Below are positions 47,685 through 57,386 of a stretch of DNA of 64,000 nucleotides, one piece after another. The notes under the pieces were generated by a model. The model was not told the DNA's origin and made no database searches. It saw only the letters and a list, made by a program, of their open reading frames with translations. The stretch covers positions 434,001 through 498,000 of the forward strand of contig NZ_MBQE01000001.1 in the NCBI RefSeq assembly GCF_001696535.1. The letters run 5' to 3'. The DNA comes from Stappia indica. GTDB lineage: Bacteria; Pseudomonadota; Alphaproteobacteria; Rhizobiales; Stappiaceae. The position numbers and the translations under genes were made by a program. Positions within the stretch are counted from its first letter, which is position 1, and each line of letters opens with the position of its first letter.

Positions 47685-47720
47685 GCCGGCCGGCGCCATC
47701 GAGCGCCGGCCGGCTTGTTT
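47685..47720. terminator. Terminator between M20 peptidase and ugpC
   Basis: A perfect 12-bp stem, GCCGGCCGGCGC (47685-47696) with GCGCCGGCCGGC (47703-47714), encloses a 6-nt loop and is followed by TTGTTT. It separates convergent genes. Confidence 0.82.
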
Positions 47721-47726
47721 CCGGGA

Positions 47727-48779
47727 TCAGTCGGGCAGCCGCTTTCCGTCCGCACCGAAATAGTGCAGGTGCTCGGACGCGCAGGACAGATGCACGCGCG
47801 CACCGGCTGCCGGCACCTCGCGTCCGCCCTCGACCCGCACGATCATGCGCTCGCCGTCGTCGAGCTCCACATGCGCCAGCGTTTCCGCGCCCAAAGCCTC
47901 GGCGATCATCAGCTTGCCCGACAACACCGCCGCGCCTTCCGCGCAGAAGGAAAGGTGCTCGGGCCGCACGCCGACCGTGTCCAGCGCGCCGGCCGCCCCG
48001 CCGGCTTCCGCCACCTTGCGCAGCAAGCCGCTGGCCTGGAGCCGCGCCGCCTGCAGGAAGTTCATCGGCGGCGAACCGATGAAGCCGCCGACGAAGACGG
48101 TTGCCGGCTTGTGGTAGACCGACAGCGGCGTCCCGACCTGCTCGGCATTGCCTCCGTTCATCACGATGATGCGGTCGGCCATGGTCATGGCCTCCACCTG
48201 ATCGTGGGTCACATAGAGCGACGTGACGCCGAGGCGGCGTTGCAGCGTCTTGATCTCCACGCGCATCTGCACGCGCAGCTTGGCGTCGAGATTGGACAGC
48301 GGCTCGTCGAACAGGAAGACCGAGGGCTTGCGCACGATGGCACGTCCCATGGCGACACGCTGGCGCTGGCCGCCGGAGAGCTGGCGCGGCTTGCGATCGA
48401 GATAGGGCTCGAGCTCCAGCATCTTCGCGGCCTGCGCGACGCGCTCGGCAATCTCCGACTTCGCAACACCGGCGATCTTCAGACCGTAGGCCATGTTGTC
48501 GAAGACCGACATGTGCGGATAGAGCGCGTAGTTCTGGAACACCATGGCGATGTCGCGCTCGCGCGGCTCCAGATCGTTGACCACCCGGTCGCCGATGCGG
48601 ATCTCGCCGGAGGTAACGGTCTCCAGCCCCGCCACCATGCGCAGCAGGGTGGACTTGCCGCAGCCCGACGGCCCGACGATCACGATCAACTCGCCGTCGG
48701 CGATCTCCGCGTCGACCCCGTGGATGACCTCGGTGGTGCCGTAGGACTTGCGGACGTTCGAAAAAGCGATCTTCGCCAT
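47727..48779 (-). CDS. ugpC: Glycerol-3-phosphate ABC transporter ATPase
   Basis: The 350-residue ATPase has Walker [12 protein letters not shown], signature [14 protein letters not shown], Walker [14 protein letters not shown] and a C-terminal TOBE/OB domain. The family also includes maltose-type ATPases; the ugp assignment rests on neighbours. The ATG at 48779 is 5 bp after the ugpE stop; the longer open frame is a shadow of the permease gene. Confidence 0.92.
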   Translation of the reverse strand: MAKIAFSNVRKSYGTTEVIHGVDAEIADGELIVIVGPSGCGKSTLLRMVAGLETVTSGEIRIGDRVVNDLEPRERDIAMVFQNYALYPHMSVFDNMAYGLKIAGVAKSEIAERVAQAAKMLELEPYLDRKPRQLSGGQRQRVAMGRAIVRKPSVFLFDEPLSNLDAKLRVQMRVEIKTLQRRLGVTSLYVTHDQVEAMTMADRIIVMNGGNAEQVGTPLSVYHKPATVFVGGFIGSPPMNFLQAARLQASGLLRKVAEAGGAAGALDTVGVRPEHLSFCAEGAAVLSGKLMIAEALGAETLAHVELDDGERMIVRVEGGREVPAAGARVHLSCASEHLHYFGADGKRLPD

Positions 48780-48784
48780 GGAAC

Positions 48785-49630
48785 CTATTTCTCGCTTTCC
48801 ACGAGACCCTTCACGAAGAGCCCCTGCATGAAGATGACGACGGCGACGGGCGGCAGCATCGCCAGCAGCGTGGTGGCCATGATCACCGGCCAGTCGGCGA
48901 TGTCGTCGCCGGACGGGAACATCTGCTTGATGCCCATCACGATGGTGTTCATTTCCGGCTTGGTGGTGATCAGCAGCGGCCAGAGGTACTGGTTCCAGCC
49001 GTAGATGAAGAGGATCACGAACAGCGCGGCGATGTTCGTCCGCGACATCGGCAGCAGAATGTCGAGGAAGAAGCGGACGGGCCCTGCCCCGTCGACCCGC
49101 GCCGCCTCGATCAGCTCGTCCGGAACCGTCAGAAAGAACTGGCGGAACAGGAAAGTCGCGGTCGCCGAGGCGACCAGCGGCAGGATCAGGCCCGTATAGG
49201 AGTTGAGCATCCCGAACCCGGCGACGACCTCGTAGGTCGGCACGATGCGCACCTCGACGGGGAGCATCAGGGTCAGGAAGATCATCCAGAAGAACGCCAT
49301 GCGAAACGGGAAGCGGAAGTAGACGATCGCATAGGCGGAGATGATCGAGATAGCGATCTTGCCGATGGTGATGCCGAGCGCCATGACGCTGGAGTTGAAC
49401 AGCATCAGGAGGACCGGCGAGTTGACGCCCCGCGTCAGCGCCGCCGTGTAGTTCTCGATCAGGTGCGGCCCGGGGATGAGCGGCATCGGCGGGCGGGCGA
49501 TCTCCGGCTGCGTCACCGTCGAGGCGACGAAGGCCATGTAGATCGGGAAGCAGATGATCGCGATGCCGACGATCAGCCCGATATGGGTCAGCCAAATGCC
49601 GAGCCCGCGTTTTTCGACCATGCCGCTCAT
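48785..49630 (-). CDS. ugpE: Glycerol-3-phosphate ABC transporter permease
   Basis: The 281-residue permease has six helices and an EAA-like loop ([29 protein letters not shown]). It starts with an ATG that shares one base with the ugpA stop (TGATG). It forms the channel with UgpA. Confidence 0.92.
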   Translation of the reverse strand: MSGMVEKRGLGIWLTHIGLIVGIAIICFPIYMAFVASTVTQPEIARPPMPLIPGPHLIENYTAALTRGVNSPVLLMLFNSSVMALGITIGKIAISIISAYAIVYFRFPFRMAFFWMIFLTLMLPVEVRIVPTYEVVAGFGMLNSYTGLILPLVASATATFLFRQFFLTVPDELIEAARVDGAGPVRFFLDILLPMSRTNIAALFVILFIYGWNQYLWPLLITTKPEMNTIVMGIKQMFPSGDDIADWPVIMATTLLAMLPPVAVVIFMQGLFVKGLVESEK

Positions 49631-50511
49631 CAGTAGTGCACCTTGCGTTCGATATAGCGGAACTGAACGACCGTCAGCAGACCGACCACGAAGAGCAGGA
49701 TTACCGACTGGGCGGCCGAGGAGCCGAGGTCCTGGCCGACGAACCCGTCGGAGAACACCTTGTAGACGAGGATCGTCGTCGCCTGCTGCGGGCCGCCGCC
49801 GGTGATCGTGTGGATCACGCCGAACGTCTCGAAGAACGCGTAGACGATGTTCACCACCAGCAGGAAGAACGTCGTCGGCGACAGCAGCGGAAAGACGATG
49901 GTCCAGAACCGGCGGGCGAAGCTCGCCCCGTCGATGGCGGCCGCCTCGATCACGCTTTTCGGGATCGCCTGCAGACCGGCCAGGAAGAACAGGAAATTGT
50001 AGCTGATCTGGCGCCAGGCGGAGGCGACGACGACGAGGCCCATCGCTTCCTCGCCATCCAGCACGTGGTTCCAGTTGTAGCCCATCGCCTTCAAGTACCA
50101 GGAGACCAGGCCGACATTGGGATTGAACATGAACAGCCACAGCACGCCGGCGACAGCCGGGGCCACCGCATAGGGCCACACCAGCAATGTCTTGTAGGCG
50201 CTGGACCCCTTGATCACCCGGTCCGCCATGACGGCCAGCCACAGCGCCGCGCCCATGGAGACCAGCGTCACCAGGGTCGAGAAGATCACCGTCGTCTTGA
50301 ACGAGGCGAGATAGTAGCGATCGCTGAGCAGGAACTCGAAGTTGCCGAAGCCGACGAACTGCGAGGAAAGGCCGAACGGATCGGGGATATAGGCGGACTG
50401 GTAGATCGCCTGCCCTGCCGGCCAGAAGAAGAAGACGAGCGTCACCAGGATCTGCGGCGCGAGCAGCAGATACGGCAAGACCCGGCTGTTGAAGACGACG
50501 CGTTTGTGCAT
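49630..50511 (-). CDS. ugpA: Glycerol-3-phosphate ABC transporter permease
   Basis: The 293-residue permease has six helices and the EAA loop [29 protein letters not shown]. It follows ugpB after a 139-bp gap that contains a hairpin, and overlaps ugpE by one base. Confidence 0.93.
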   Translation of the reverse strand: MHKRVVFNSRVLPYLLLAPQILVTLVFFFWPAGQAIYQSAYIPDPFGLSSQFVGFGNFEFLLSDRYYLASFKTTVIFSTLVTLVSMGAALWLAVMADRVIKGSSAYKTLLVWPYAVAPAVAGVLWLFMFNPNVGLVSWYLKAMGYNWNHVLDGEEAMGLVVVASAWRQISYNFLFFLAGLQAIPKSVIEAAAIDGASFARRFWTIVFPLLSPTTFFLLVVNIVYAFFETFGVIHTITGGGPQQATTILVYKVFSDGFVGQDLGSSAAQSVILLFVVGLLTVVQFRYIERKVHY

Positions 50512-50560
50512 GGCGCGCGGTTCCGGCTGCTTTGTCCGCCGAGGTTACCCGACGGGCGAA

Positions 50561-50587
50561 AACGGCCCGGCAGGCTGCCGGACCGTT
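50561..50587 (-). terminator. Hairpin between ugpB and ugpA
   Basis: On the minus strand AACGG-T-CCGGCA pairs with TGCCGG-G-CCGTT (one internal mismatch, 3-nt loop), followed by TTCG. Such a partial terminator after a binding-protein gene commonly lowers permease expression relative to the binding protein. Confidence 0.55.
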
Positions 50588-50650
50588 TCCCGTTTCTCAA
50601 ATGAGCGGCGGGCGCGGGAAAGCTCCCGCACCCGCGACCGTTTCAGGGGA

Positions 50651-51970
50651 TCAGCGGTTGGCCTGCTCGAAGCGGCGCAGCAGCTGGTTGCCGCGCTCCA
50701 CCGCGTTGTCCAGCGCCTCCTTGGCCGACTTGTCGCCGGCCCACACCGCTTCCAGCTCCTCGTCGATGATGCCGCGGATCTGGTCGAAGTTGCCCAGACG
50801 CACGCCCTTCGAGTTGGCGGTCGGCGCCTTGCCGGTCATCTGGATGACGGCAATGTCCGTGCCCGGGTTGGCGTCGTAGAAGCCGGAGGCCTTGGTCTGC
50901 TCGTAGGCGGCCATGGTGATCGGCAGGTAGCCGGTGTCCTGGTGCCACTTGGCCTGGATGTCGGCGGACGACAGGAAGTTCAGGAATTCCGCGACGCCGG
51001 CATATTCCTCCGGCTCATGACCGGACATCACCCACAGCGAGGCGCCGCCGATGATGGTGTTGACCGGAGCGGCCTCGACTGCATCCCAGTAGGGCAGCGG
51101 GCGGATGTCGAAGGCGAACTTGGCCTCGGACTTCACGCCGGCGTAACCGGCCGAGGACTCGGTGAACAGGGCGCACTCGCCGGCGCGGAACTGGGCACCG
51201 CTCTCGTTGCGGCGGCCGGCATAGATGAACTTGCCGTCCTTGGCCCACTGGCCCATCGCCTCGATATGCGCGACCTGAACCGGTCCGTTGAAGGTCAGCT
51301 CGGTGTCGACGCCGCCGAACCCGTTCTCCTTCGTGGCGAAGGGAACGTCGTGATAGGCGGACAGGGTCTCAAGGTGCACCCAGCTCTGCCAGGCAGTGGT
51401 CAGCGGGCAGGTCGAACCGGACGCTTTCAGCTTGTCCAGAACCTCGCCCACCTTCTCCCAGGTCGTCAGGTCGGTGTTCGGGTCGATGCCGGCCGCCTCG
51501 AGCGCATCGCGATTCACATAAAGAACCGGGGTCGAGGAATTGTAGGGCAGCGACAGCATCTGGCCGTCGGTGGTGGTGTAGTAGCCGGCAACGGCGGCCA
51601 GGTAGGCGCTCTGGTCGAACTCCTTGCCCGTCTCGGCCATCAGCTCGTAGACCGGCTTGATGGCGCCCTTGGCGCCCATCATCGTGGCGGTGCCGACCTC
51701 GAACACCTGCAGGATGTGCGGCTGCTCGCCGGCACGGAAGGCCGCGATTCCGGCGTTCAGCGCCTCGGAATAGTTGCCCTTGTGCGAAGCGACGACGACG
51801 TAGTCGCTCTGCGAGGCGTTGAACTTCTCGACCTGCTCGTTCAGCAGATCGCCCAGGCGGCCGGTGAAGGCGTGCCACCACTGGATTTCGGTGGCGGCGA
51901 AGGACACGGTGGTGCTGCCGGCAAGCATCGTTGCGGCGACCAGACCGGCCAGCGTCTTGCGATAAGCCAT
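50651..51970 (-). CDS. ugpB: Glycerol-3-phosphate-binding periplasmic protein
   Basis: The 439-residue binding protein has a signal peptide (LAGLVAATMLAGSTTVSFA) and the UgpB pattern TEIQWWHAFTGRLGDLLNEQVEKFN, SSTPVLYVNRDALEAAG, and IIGGASLWVMSGH. It captures sn-glycerol-3-phosphate or related phosphodiesters for the UgpAE-C importer. It is the first gene of ugpBAEC. Confidence 0.93.
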   Translation of the reverse strand: MAYRKTLAGLVAATMLAGSTTVSFAATEIQWWHAFTGRLGDLLNEQVEKFNASQSDYVVVASHKGNYSEALNAGIAAFRAGEQPHILQVFEVGTATMMGAKGAIKPVYELMAETGKEFDQSAYLAAVAGYYTTTDGQMLSLPYNSSTPVLYVNRDALEAAGIDPNTDLTTWEKVGEVLDKLKASGSTCPLTTAWQSWVHLETLSAYHDVPFATKENGFGGVDTELTFNGPVQVAHIEAMGQWAKDGKFIYAGRRNESGAQFRAGECALFTESSAGYAGVKSEAKFAFDIRPLPYWDAVEAAPVNTIIGGASLWVMSGHEPEEYAGVAEFLNFLSSADIQAKWHQDTGYLPITMAAYEQTKASGFYDANPGTDIAVIQMTGKAPTANSKGVRLGNFDQIRGIIDEELEAVWAGDKSAKEALDNAVERGNQLLRRFEQANR

Positions 51971-52417
51971 GTTTTGCTCTCCCAAAGCTCGGGCACGCGG
52001 CCCGACATGCGGTTCTGGGCAACGCGGCTCCCGTTTTGGAAGACGCGCTGAACGAAAATCTCCGCATTTCGTATTTGTTTCATATGAACGCCAGATGTCG
52101 CTCACATGAACATTAAGCGACACTTCAATGACAGACGCAAGAGCCGGAATACAAGCGGGAAATTGCCAGTCCACACCGTTCCCCTAGGGCATGTGGGCAA
52201 CCCGGTCACCTTCGCGTCATGCGCGAGTTCGGCCGCGCGCCCGAGCGAGATGCGGCGGCCGAGCGGCCCTTTGCCGGCGGAACGAAGATCGCCCCCGCCG
52301 TCAACCGGGTGCCCAGGTTTTCCCCGCTCCTTTCACATGAAATTCACCCCGTCCGGATTCCCCTTCCTCCCTCCCCCTCCCTCCGGTAGGAACAAGGGCA
52401 CACGAGGGGAAGTGAGA
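51971..52417. other. Divergent intergenic region between ugpB and dnaB
   Basis: No convincing gene is seen in these 447 bp. The ugp side is AT-rich and holds an inverted repeat TGTCGCT-N13-AGCGACA (52096-52122), with two related CATATGAAC/CACATGAAC words near it. The dnaB side ends in a polypyrimidine run (52366-52385) and the dnaB ribosome-binding site GAGGGGA. No Pho box was recognised. Confidence 0.4.
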
Positions 52418-53899
52418 ATGAAGGGTCCTGTACCGGCGAACGACACCACCGCCGCGGCGATGCGCGTTGCCCCGCACAATGCGGAGGCCGAGCGCCAGCT
52501 GCTGGGCGCGATCATCGTCAACAACGAGACCTATTACCGTGTGTCGGACTTCCTGGAGCCCGAGCACTTCTTCATTGCTCCGCATCGGGAGATCTACGAG
52601 AAGGCCGGCCAGCTGATCCGCGCCGGCAAGGTCGCCTCCCCGATCACGTTGAAGACCTTCTTTCCACAGGATGCGCGCATCGCCGACATGTCGGCCGCGC
52701 AGTACATCCTGCGACTGGCTGCGGACGCGGCCTCGGTCATCAACGCCGAGGATTACGGCCGCGCGATCTACGACCTCGCGATCCGCCGGACCCTGATCCG
52801 CATCGGCGAGGACATGGTCAACATCGCCTTCGACGCGCCGATCGACATGCCGCCGACCGCGCAGATCGACGATGCCGAGCGCCGCCTGTTCGAGCTGGCG
52901 GAAAAGGGCCGCACCGACACCGGATTCGTTTCCTTCGGCGACGCGCTGACCGCGACCATCGAGATGGCCGCCGCCGCCTATCAGCGCGAGGGCGCGCTGT
53001 CGGGCATCGCCAGCGGGTTGCGCGATCTCGACGGCCTGATGGGCGGCCTGCAGCCGTCGGATCTCATCGTGCTTGCCGGCCGTCCCGCCATGGGCAAGAC
53101 CTCGCTCGCCACCAACATCGCCTACAATGTCGCCGAGGCCTATATGGCCGAGGAGCAGCCCGACGGCACGATGAAGACCGTCAATGGCGGCGTCGTCGGC
53201 TTCTTCTCGCTGGAAATGTCGGCCGAGCAGCTGGCAACGCGTATCATTTCCGAGCAGACGGAAATCTCGTCCTCGAAGATCCGCCGCGGCGACATTTCCG
53301 AGCACGACTTCGAGAAGCTCGCCGCCGCCGCCCAGACCATGCAGCTCGTTCCCCTGCATGTGGACCAGACCGGCGGTATCTCCATCGCCCAGCTGGTCGC
53401 CCGTGCCCGCCGGCTCAAGCGCCAGCGCGGCCTCGACCTGCTGATCGTCGACTACATCCAGCTGCTCACCGGCTCGCAGAAGAACAGCGGCAACCGCGTG
53501 CAGGAGATCACCGAGATCACCACCGGCCTGAAGGCGCTGGCCAAGGAGCTGAACGTCCCGATCATCGCGCTTTCCCAGCTGTCGCGTCAGGTGGAATCGC
53601 GCGACGACAAGCGTCCCATCCTCTCGGACCTTCGCGAATCCGGTTCGATCGAGCAGGACGCCGACGTGGTGATGTTCGTGTTCCGCGAGGAGTATTATCT
53701 CGGCAAGACCATGCCCGAGGAAGGCACCGAGGAGTACGTCAAGTGGGAGGAGAAGCTTGACAGGGTGCGCAACCGGGCCGAAGTGATCATCGCCAAGCAG
53801 CGTCACGGCCCCACCGGTACCGTGAACCTGCACTTCCAGGGCGAGTTCACCCGCTTCTCCGACCTCGCCGACCCGGACCGATTCCCCGAGCCGCATTGA
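52418..53899 (+). CDS. dnaB: Replicative DNA helicase
   Basis: The 493-residue helicase has the N-terminal DnaB domain (NAEAERQLLGAIIVNNETYYRV), Walker A LAGRPAMGKTSLA, Walker B LLIVDYIQLL and the C-terminal DVVMFVFREEYY. It unwinds DNA as a hexamer at the fork. The ATG at 52418 (MKGPVPAND) follows GAGGGGA; the upstream open frame to 52106 is not convincing. Confidence 0.96.
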   Translation: MKGPVPANDTTAAAMRVAPHNAEAERQLLGAIIVNNETYYRVSDFLEPEHFFIAPHREIYEKAGQLIRAGKVASPITLKTFFPQDARIADMSAAQYILRLAADAASVINAEDYGRAIYDLAIRRTLIRIGEDMVNIAFDAPIDMPPTAQIDDAERRLFELAEKGRTDTGFVSFGDALTATIEMAAAAYQREGALSGIASGLRDLDGLMGGLQPSDLIVLAGRPAMGKTSLATNIAYNVAEAYMAEEQPDGTMKTVNGGVVGFFSLEMSAEQLATRIISEQTEISSSKIRRGDISEHDFEKLAAAAQTMQLVPLHVDQTGGISIAQLVARARRLKRQRGLDLLIVDYIQLLTGSQKNSGNRVQEITEITTGLKALAKELNVPIIALSQLSRQVESRDDKRPILSDLRESGSIEQDADVVMFVFREEYYLGKTMPEEGTEEYVKWEEKLDRVRNRAEVIIAKQRHGPTGTVNLHFQGEFTRFSDLADPDRFPEPH

Positions 53900-53924
53900 T
53901 GCGGCCAGAGCCTGGACCAGGGAT

Positions 53925-55067
53925 GTGATCGATACCCACTCCGGCGCCAGCGCCACGCCTGCAATCGACAATGGCCGCATCACCGTCGACCTTGCCGCAC
54001 TCGCCGCGAACTGGCAGCGTCTCGCCGGCATGCTGGCGAACGGCGCCGCCTGCGGCGCGGCCGTGAAAGCCGACTGCTACGGCCTCGGCGACGCACCCTG
54101 CCTCGAGGCGCTGTGGAACGCCGGCTGCCGCACCTATTTCGTCGCAACGCCGCAGGAAGGGGCGACCGTGCGTCACCACCTGCCCGAGGCCACGGTCTAC
54201 ATTCTCAACGGGCTCTATCTGGGGGCAGCCGGCTTTTACGCCGCCAACGGACTGCGCCCCTGCCTCGGCTCGCCGGATGAGGTCGCCGACTGGCGTAATG
54301 CCGGCGCACCGCTCCCCGCAGCGCTTCATGTCGACACCGGCATCAGCCGGCTCGGCCTGACGGCGGAGGAAGCGGCTTCGCTGGCGCAGGACACTCCCCT
54401 CGAGCTGTCGCTGATCATGTCGCATCTGGCCTGCGCCGATACGCCGGGCGACCGGATGAATCAGGCCCAGCTGGCGCGCTTCCGGGCGCTTGCCGGCCTC
54501 TTCCCCGGCGTGCCGCGCTCGCTCGCCAACTCGGCCGGCATCTTTCTCGGTCCCGACTTCCATTTCGAGCTCGCGCGCCCGGGAATCGCCCTTTATGGCG
54601 GCCAGGCCTCCGCTCTGGAGGAAAGCCGGCTCGATCCCGTCGTCACGCTCGAGGTGCGGATCCTCCAGGTTCATACGCTGCCCAAGGGCGCGCCCATCGG
54701 CTATGGCGCGACCTTCACCGCACCGCGCGACATGCGCGTCGCCATGGTCGCGGCCGGCTATGCCGACGGGTTCCTGCGCGCGGCCGGCTCCACCGACGGC
54801 AAAGCCGGTGCGGAAGCCTGGCTCGCCGGCCACCGTCTGCCGGCGCTCGGCCGAGTTTCCATGGACATGAGCGCCATCGACGTCAGCAACGTGCCGGAAG
54901 ACATTGCCGTGCGCGGCGCCTTCGTGGAGCTGTTCGGCCGCAACGTGTCCGTCGACGAGACTGCGAGCCGTGCCGGTACCATCGGCTACGAGTTGCTGAC
55001 GTCTCTCGGCCACCGCTTCGCCCGCCGTTATGTAGGCGCGCCCTCACAGCACGGGGAGCGATCCTGA
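53925..55067 (+). CDS. alr: Alanine racemase
   Basis: The 380-residue PLP enzyme has the PLP lysine K48 in AAVKADCYGLG, a catalytic Tyr in GYGATF, HVDTGISRLGL, and RPGIALYGG. It makes D-alanine for peptidoglycan. The start is a GTG at 53925, 25 bp after dnaB. Its stop overlaps the radA start by one base (TGATG). Confidence 0.93.
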   Translation: MIDTHSGASATPAIDNGRITVDLAALAANWQRLAGMLANGAACGAAVKADCYGLGDAPCLEALWNAGCRTYFVATPQEGATVRHHLPEATVYILNGLYLGAAGFYAANGLRPCLGSPDEVADWRNAGAPLPAALHVDTGISRLGLTAEEAASLAQDTPLELSLIMSHLACADTPGDRMNQAQLARFRALAGLFPGVPRSLANSAGIFLGPDFHFELARPGIALYGGQASALEESRLDPVVTLEVRILQVHTLPKGAPIGYGATFTAPRDMRVAMVAAGYADGFLRAAGSTDGKAGAEAWLAGHRLPALGRVSMDMSAIDVSNVPEDIAVRGAFVELFGRNVSVDETASRAGTIGYELLTSLGHRFARRYVGAPSQHGERS

Positions 55068-56464
55068 TGGCCAAGCGCGGCACAGCTTATGTCTGCCAGG
55101 CCTGCGGCGCCGTCGCGTCCAAATGGGCCGGCCGCTGCGACAGCTGCGGCGAGTGGAACACCCTGGTCGAGGAACGCAGCGGCGGCGGCGTCGGCGGCTC
55201 GCCGACAGCGGCAAGCCGCAAGCGCGGGCGCGTGGTGCCCCTGGTCGGCCTTGCCGGCGAAAGCGACACCCCGCCGCGCATCGAGACGCGGGTCGGCGAG
55301 CTCGACCGCGTCACCGGCGGCGGCTTCGTGCGCGGCTCGGCCCTGCTCGTCGGCGGCGACCCCGGCATCGGCAAGTCGACGCTGCTGATTCAGGCGGCCG
55401 CCCGCATCGCCCGGCTCGGCCACCGCGCGATCTACATTTCCGGCGAGGAGGCCATCGATCAGGTGCGCCTGCGCGCCATGCGGCTCGGGCTGTCCGACGC
55501 GCCCGTCGGCCTTGCGGCGGAAACCAGCGTCGAGGACATTCTCGCCACGCTGACCGACGGCCCGCCGCCGGCCATCGTCATCATCGATTCGATCCAGACC
55601 CTGTGGTCGGAGATGGTCGAGTCCACGCCCGGCACCGTCACCCAGGTCCGCGCCTCCGCGCAGGCTCTGGTGCGCTACGCCAAGTCGAGCGGCGCCACGG
55701 TGATTCTCGTCGGTCACGTCACCAAGGACGGCCAGATCGCCGGCCCTCGCGTCGTCGAGCACATGGTCGATGCCGTCCTCTATTTCGAGGGCGATGGCGC
55801 GCACCAGTACCGCATCCTGCGCTCGGTCAAGAACCGCTTCGGCGCCACCGACGAGATCGGCGTCTTCGAGATGACCGACAAGGGCCTGGCCGAAGTGGCC
55901 AACCCGTCGGCGCTCTTCCTCGGCGAACGCTCCGGCCGCACGCCGGGATCGGCGGTCTTCGCGGGGCTGGAGGGCACCCGCCCGCTGCTGATCGAGATCC
56001 AGGCGCTGGTCGCCCCCTCGCCCCTCGGCACCCCGCGGCGGGCGGTGATCGGCTGGGACAGCGCCCGCCTTTCGATGATCCTTGCGGTGCTGGAAGCACG
56101 CTGCGGCGTGCGCTTTGCGCAGAACGACGTCTACCTCAATGTCGCCGGCGGCTTGAGGGTCAACGAGACGGCCGCGGACCTTGCCGTTGCCGCGGCCTTG
56201 ATCTCCTCCCTCAGCGGGGTTGCCCTTCCCGCCGATTGCGTCTATTTCGGCGAGGTCAGCCTCTCGGGGGCGGTCCGCGCGGTCTCTCAGGCCCAAAGCC
56301 GTCTCAAGGAAGCCCGCAAGCTCGGTTTCACCTCGGCCTTCGTGCCGGAATCGAACGCCGGAGACGGCGCCACCGATGGTGGGCAAGTGACGGGGCTGAC
56401 CGAGCTGGCGGATCTGGTCGCCCAGGTGGCGGCACGCTCCGCAGGCGGCACCGAGCGGGAGTGA
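55067..56464 (+). CDS. radA: DNA repair protein RadA
   Basis: The 465-residue protein has a C4 zinc finger (CQACG...CDSCG), Walker A GGDPGIGKSTLL, the RadA-specific KNRFG motif and a C-terminal Lon-like domain (SLSGAVRAVSQAQSRLKEA). It promotes branch migration in recombination repair. Confidence 0.95.
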   Translation: MAKRGTAYVCQACGAVASKWAGRCDSCGEWNTLVEERSGGGVGGSPTAASRKRGRVVPLVGLAGESDTPPRIETRVGELDRVTGGGFVRGSALLVGGDPGIGKSTLLIQAAARIARLGHRAIYISGEEAIDQVRLRAMRLGLSDAPVGLAAETSVEDILATLTDGPPPAIVIIDSIQTLWSEMVESTPGTVTQVRASAQALVRYAKSSGATVILVGHVTKDGQIAGPRVVEHMVDAVLYFEGDGAHQYRILRSVKNRFGATDEIGVFEMTDKGLAEVANPSALFLGERSGRTPGSAVFAGLEGTRPLLIEIQALVAPSPLGTPRRAVIGWDSARLSMILAVLEARCGVRFAQNDVYLNVAGGLRVNETAADLAVAAALISSLSGVALPADCVYFGEVSLSGAVRAVSQAQSRLKEARKLGFTSAFVPESNAGDGATDGGQVTGLTELADLVAQVAARSAGGTERE

Positions 56465-56599
56465 GGCTCGGACGGATTTTGCGGCCCGCAGCGTCCCGAC
56501 GTTGCATGCGCCGGCAAGGCAGTGAACACCGCGCCCGACCCACGCGGAGAACTGGGTCGACAGGGCGTCTCGCGACGCGATCAGGGACCAGGCCGAGCG

Positions 56600-57241
56600 A
56601 TGCCGATCACGCTTCTCGACGGAATCCTTCTCGTCATCATGCTCCTGTCGGCCGTCCTGGCCATGATCCGCGGCTTCGTCCGCGAGGTCCTGTCCATCGC
56701 CTCCTGGATCGCCGCCGCCGTTGCAGCTTTCTATCTGCATGGCCACGTCGTCCCCTTCGTTCGCCAGTACATCAACAACGACAATGTCGCTCTCGGCGTT
56801 GCCGCGGCCTCTGTCTTCCTGGTGACGCTGATCATCGTCAGCTACATCACGATGCGCATTTCCGACTTCGTGCTGGACAGCCGCATCGGCGCGCTCGACC
56901 GCACGCTCGGCTTCGTGTTCGGCGCCCTGCGCGGCCTGCTCCTCGTCGTCGTCGCGATGATGTTCTTCAACTGGTTCGTGCCGCAGGACCAGCCTGCCTG
57001 GATCGCCACGGCCAAGTCCAAGCCCGTGCTCGACACGATCGGCACCCGGCTGGTGAACGCCCTTCCCGAAAGCCCGGAAAACACCATCCTCAATCGCATC
57101 CGCAATCGCTCCGATGGTGCCCCTGCCGGCACCACCGAGACGCCAGCCACATCGGCCCCGGCCGGCGAGGAGCAGGGCTACACCGACAGCGAGCGTCGCG
57201 GGATCGAGCAGTTGACGACCTCGGGGTCGTCCACCAACTAA
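56600..57241 (+). CDS. cvpA: CvpA family membrane protein
   Basis: The 213-residue protein has four predicted helices (ITLLDGILLVIMLLSAVLAM, VLSIASWIAAAVAAFY, ALGVAAASVFLVTLIIVSYI and GALRGLLLVVVAMMFFNWF) and a polar C-terminal tail. CvpA homologues often precede purF, as here, and their role is still debated. The ATG at 56600 (MPITLLDG) is preferred over an upstream start at 56522. Confidence 0.9.
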   Translation: MPITLLDGILLVIMLLSAVLAMIRGFVREVLSIASWIAAAVAAFYLHGHVVPFVRQYINNDNVALGVAAASVFLVTLIIVSYITMRISDFVLDSRIGALDRTLGFVFGALRGLLLVVVAMMFFNWFVPQDQPAWIATAKSKPVLDTIGTRLVNALPESPENTILNRIRNRSDGAPAGTTETPATSAPAGEEQGYTDSERRGIEQLTTSGSSTN

Positions 57242-57386
57242 GGCACGTCCGCTGGAACGGACCGCATCATGTGACTGAAAGTGTCGTTGCCATGGACGGA
57301 CCGCCCCGCGGTGCCGTCCCTGGTGCGTTTTGAAGGCCCGTCCGGCGGACGCCTCCGCCGCCCCCGGGCAACCAGGAGCCAAGGCC

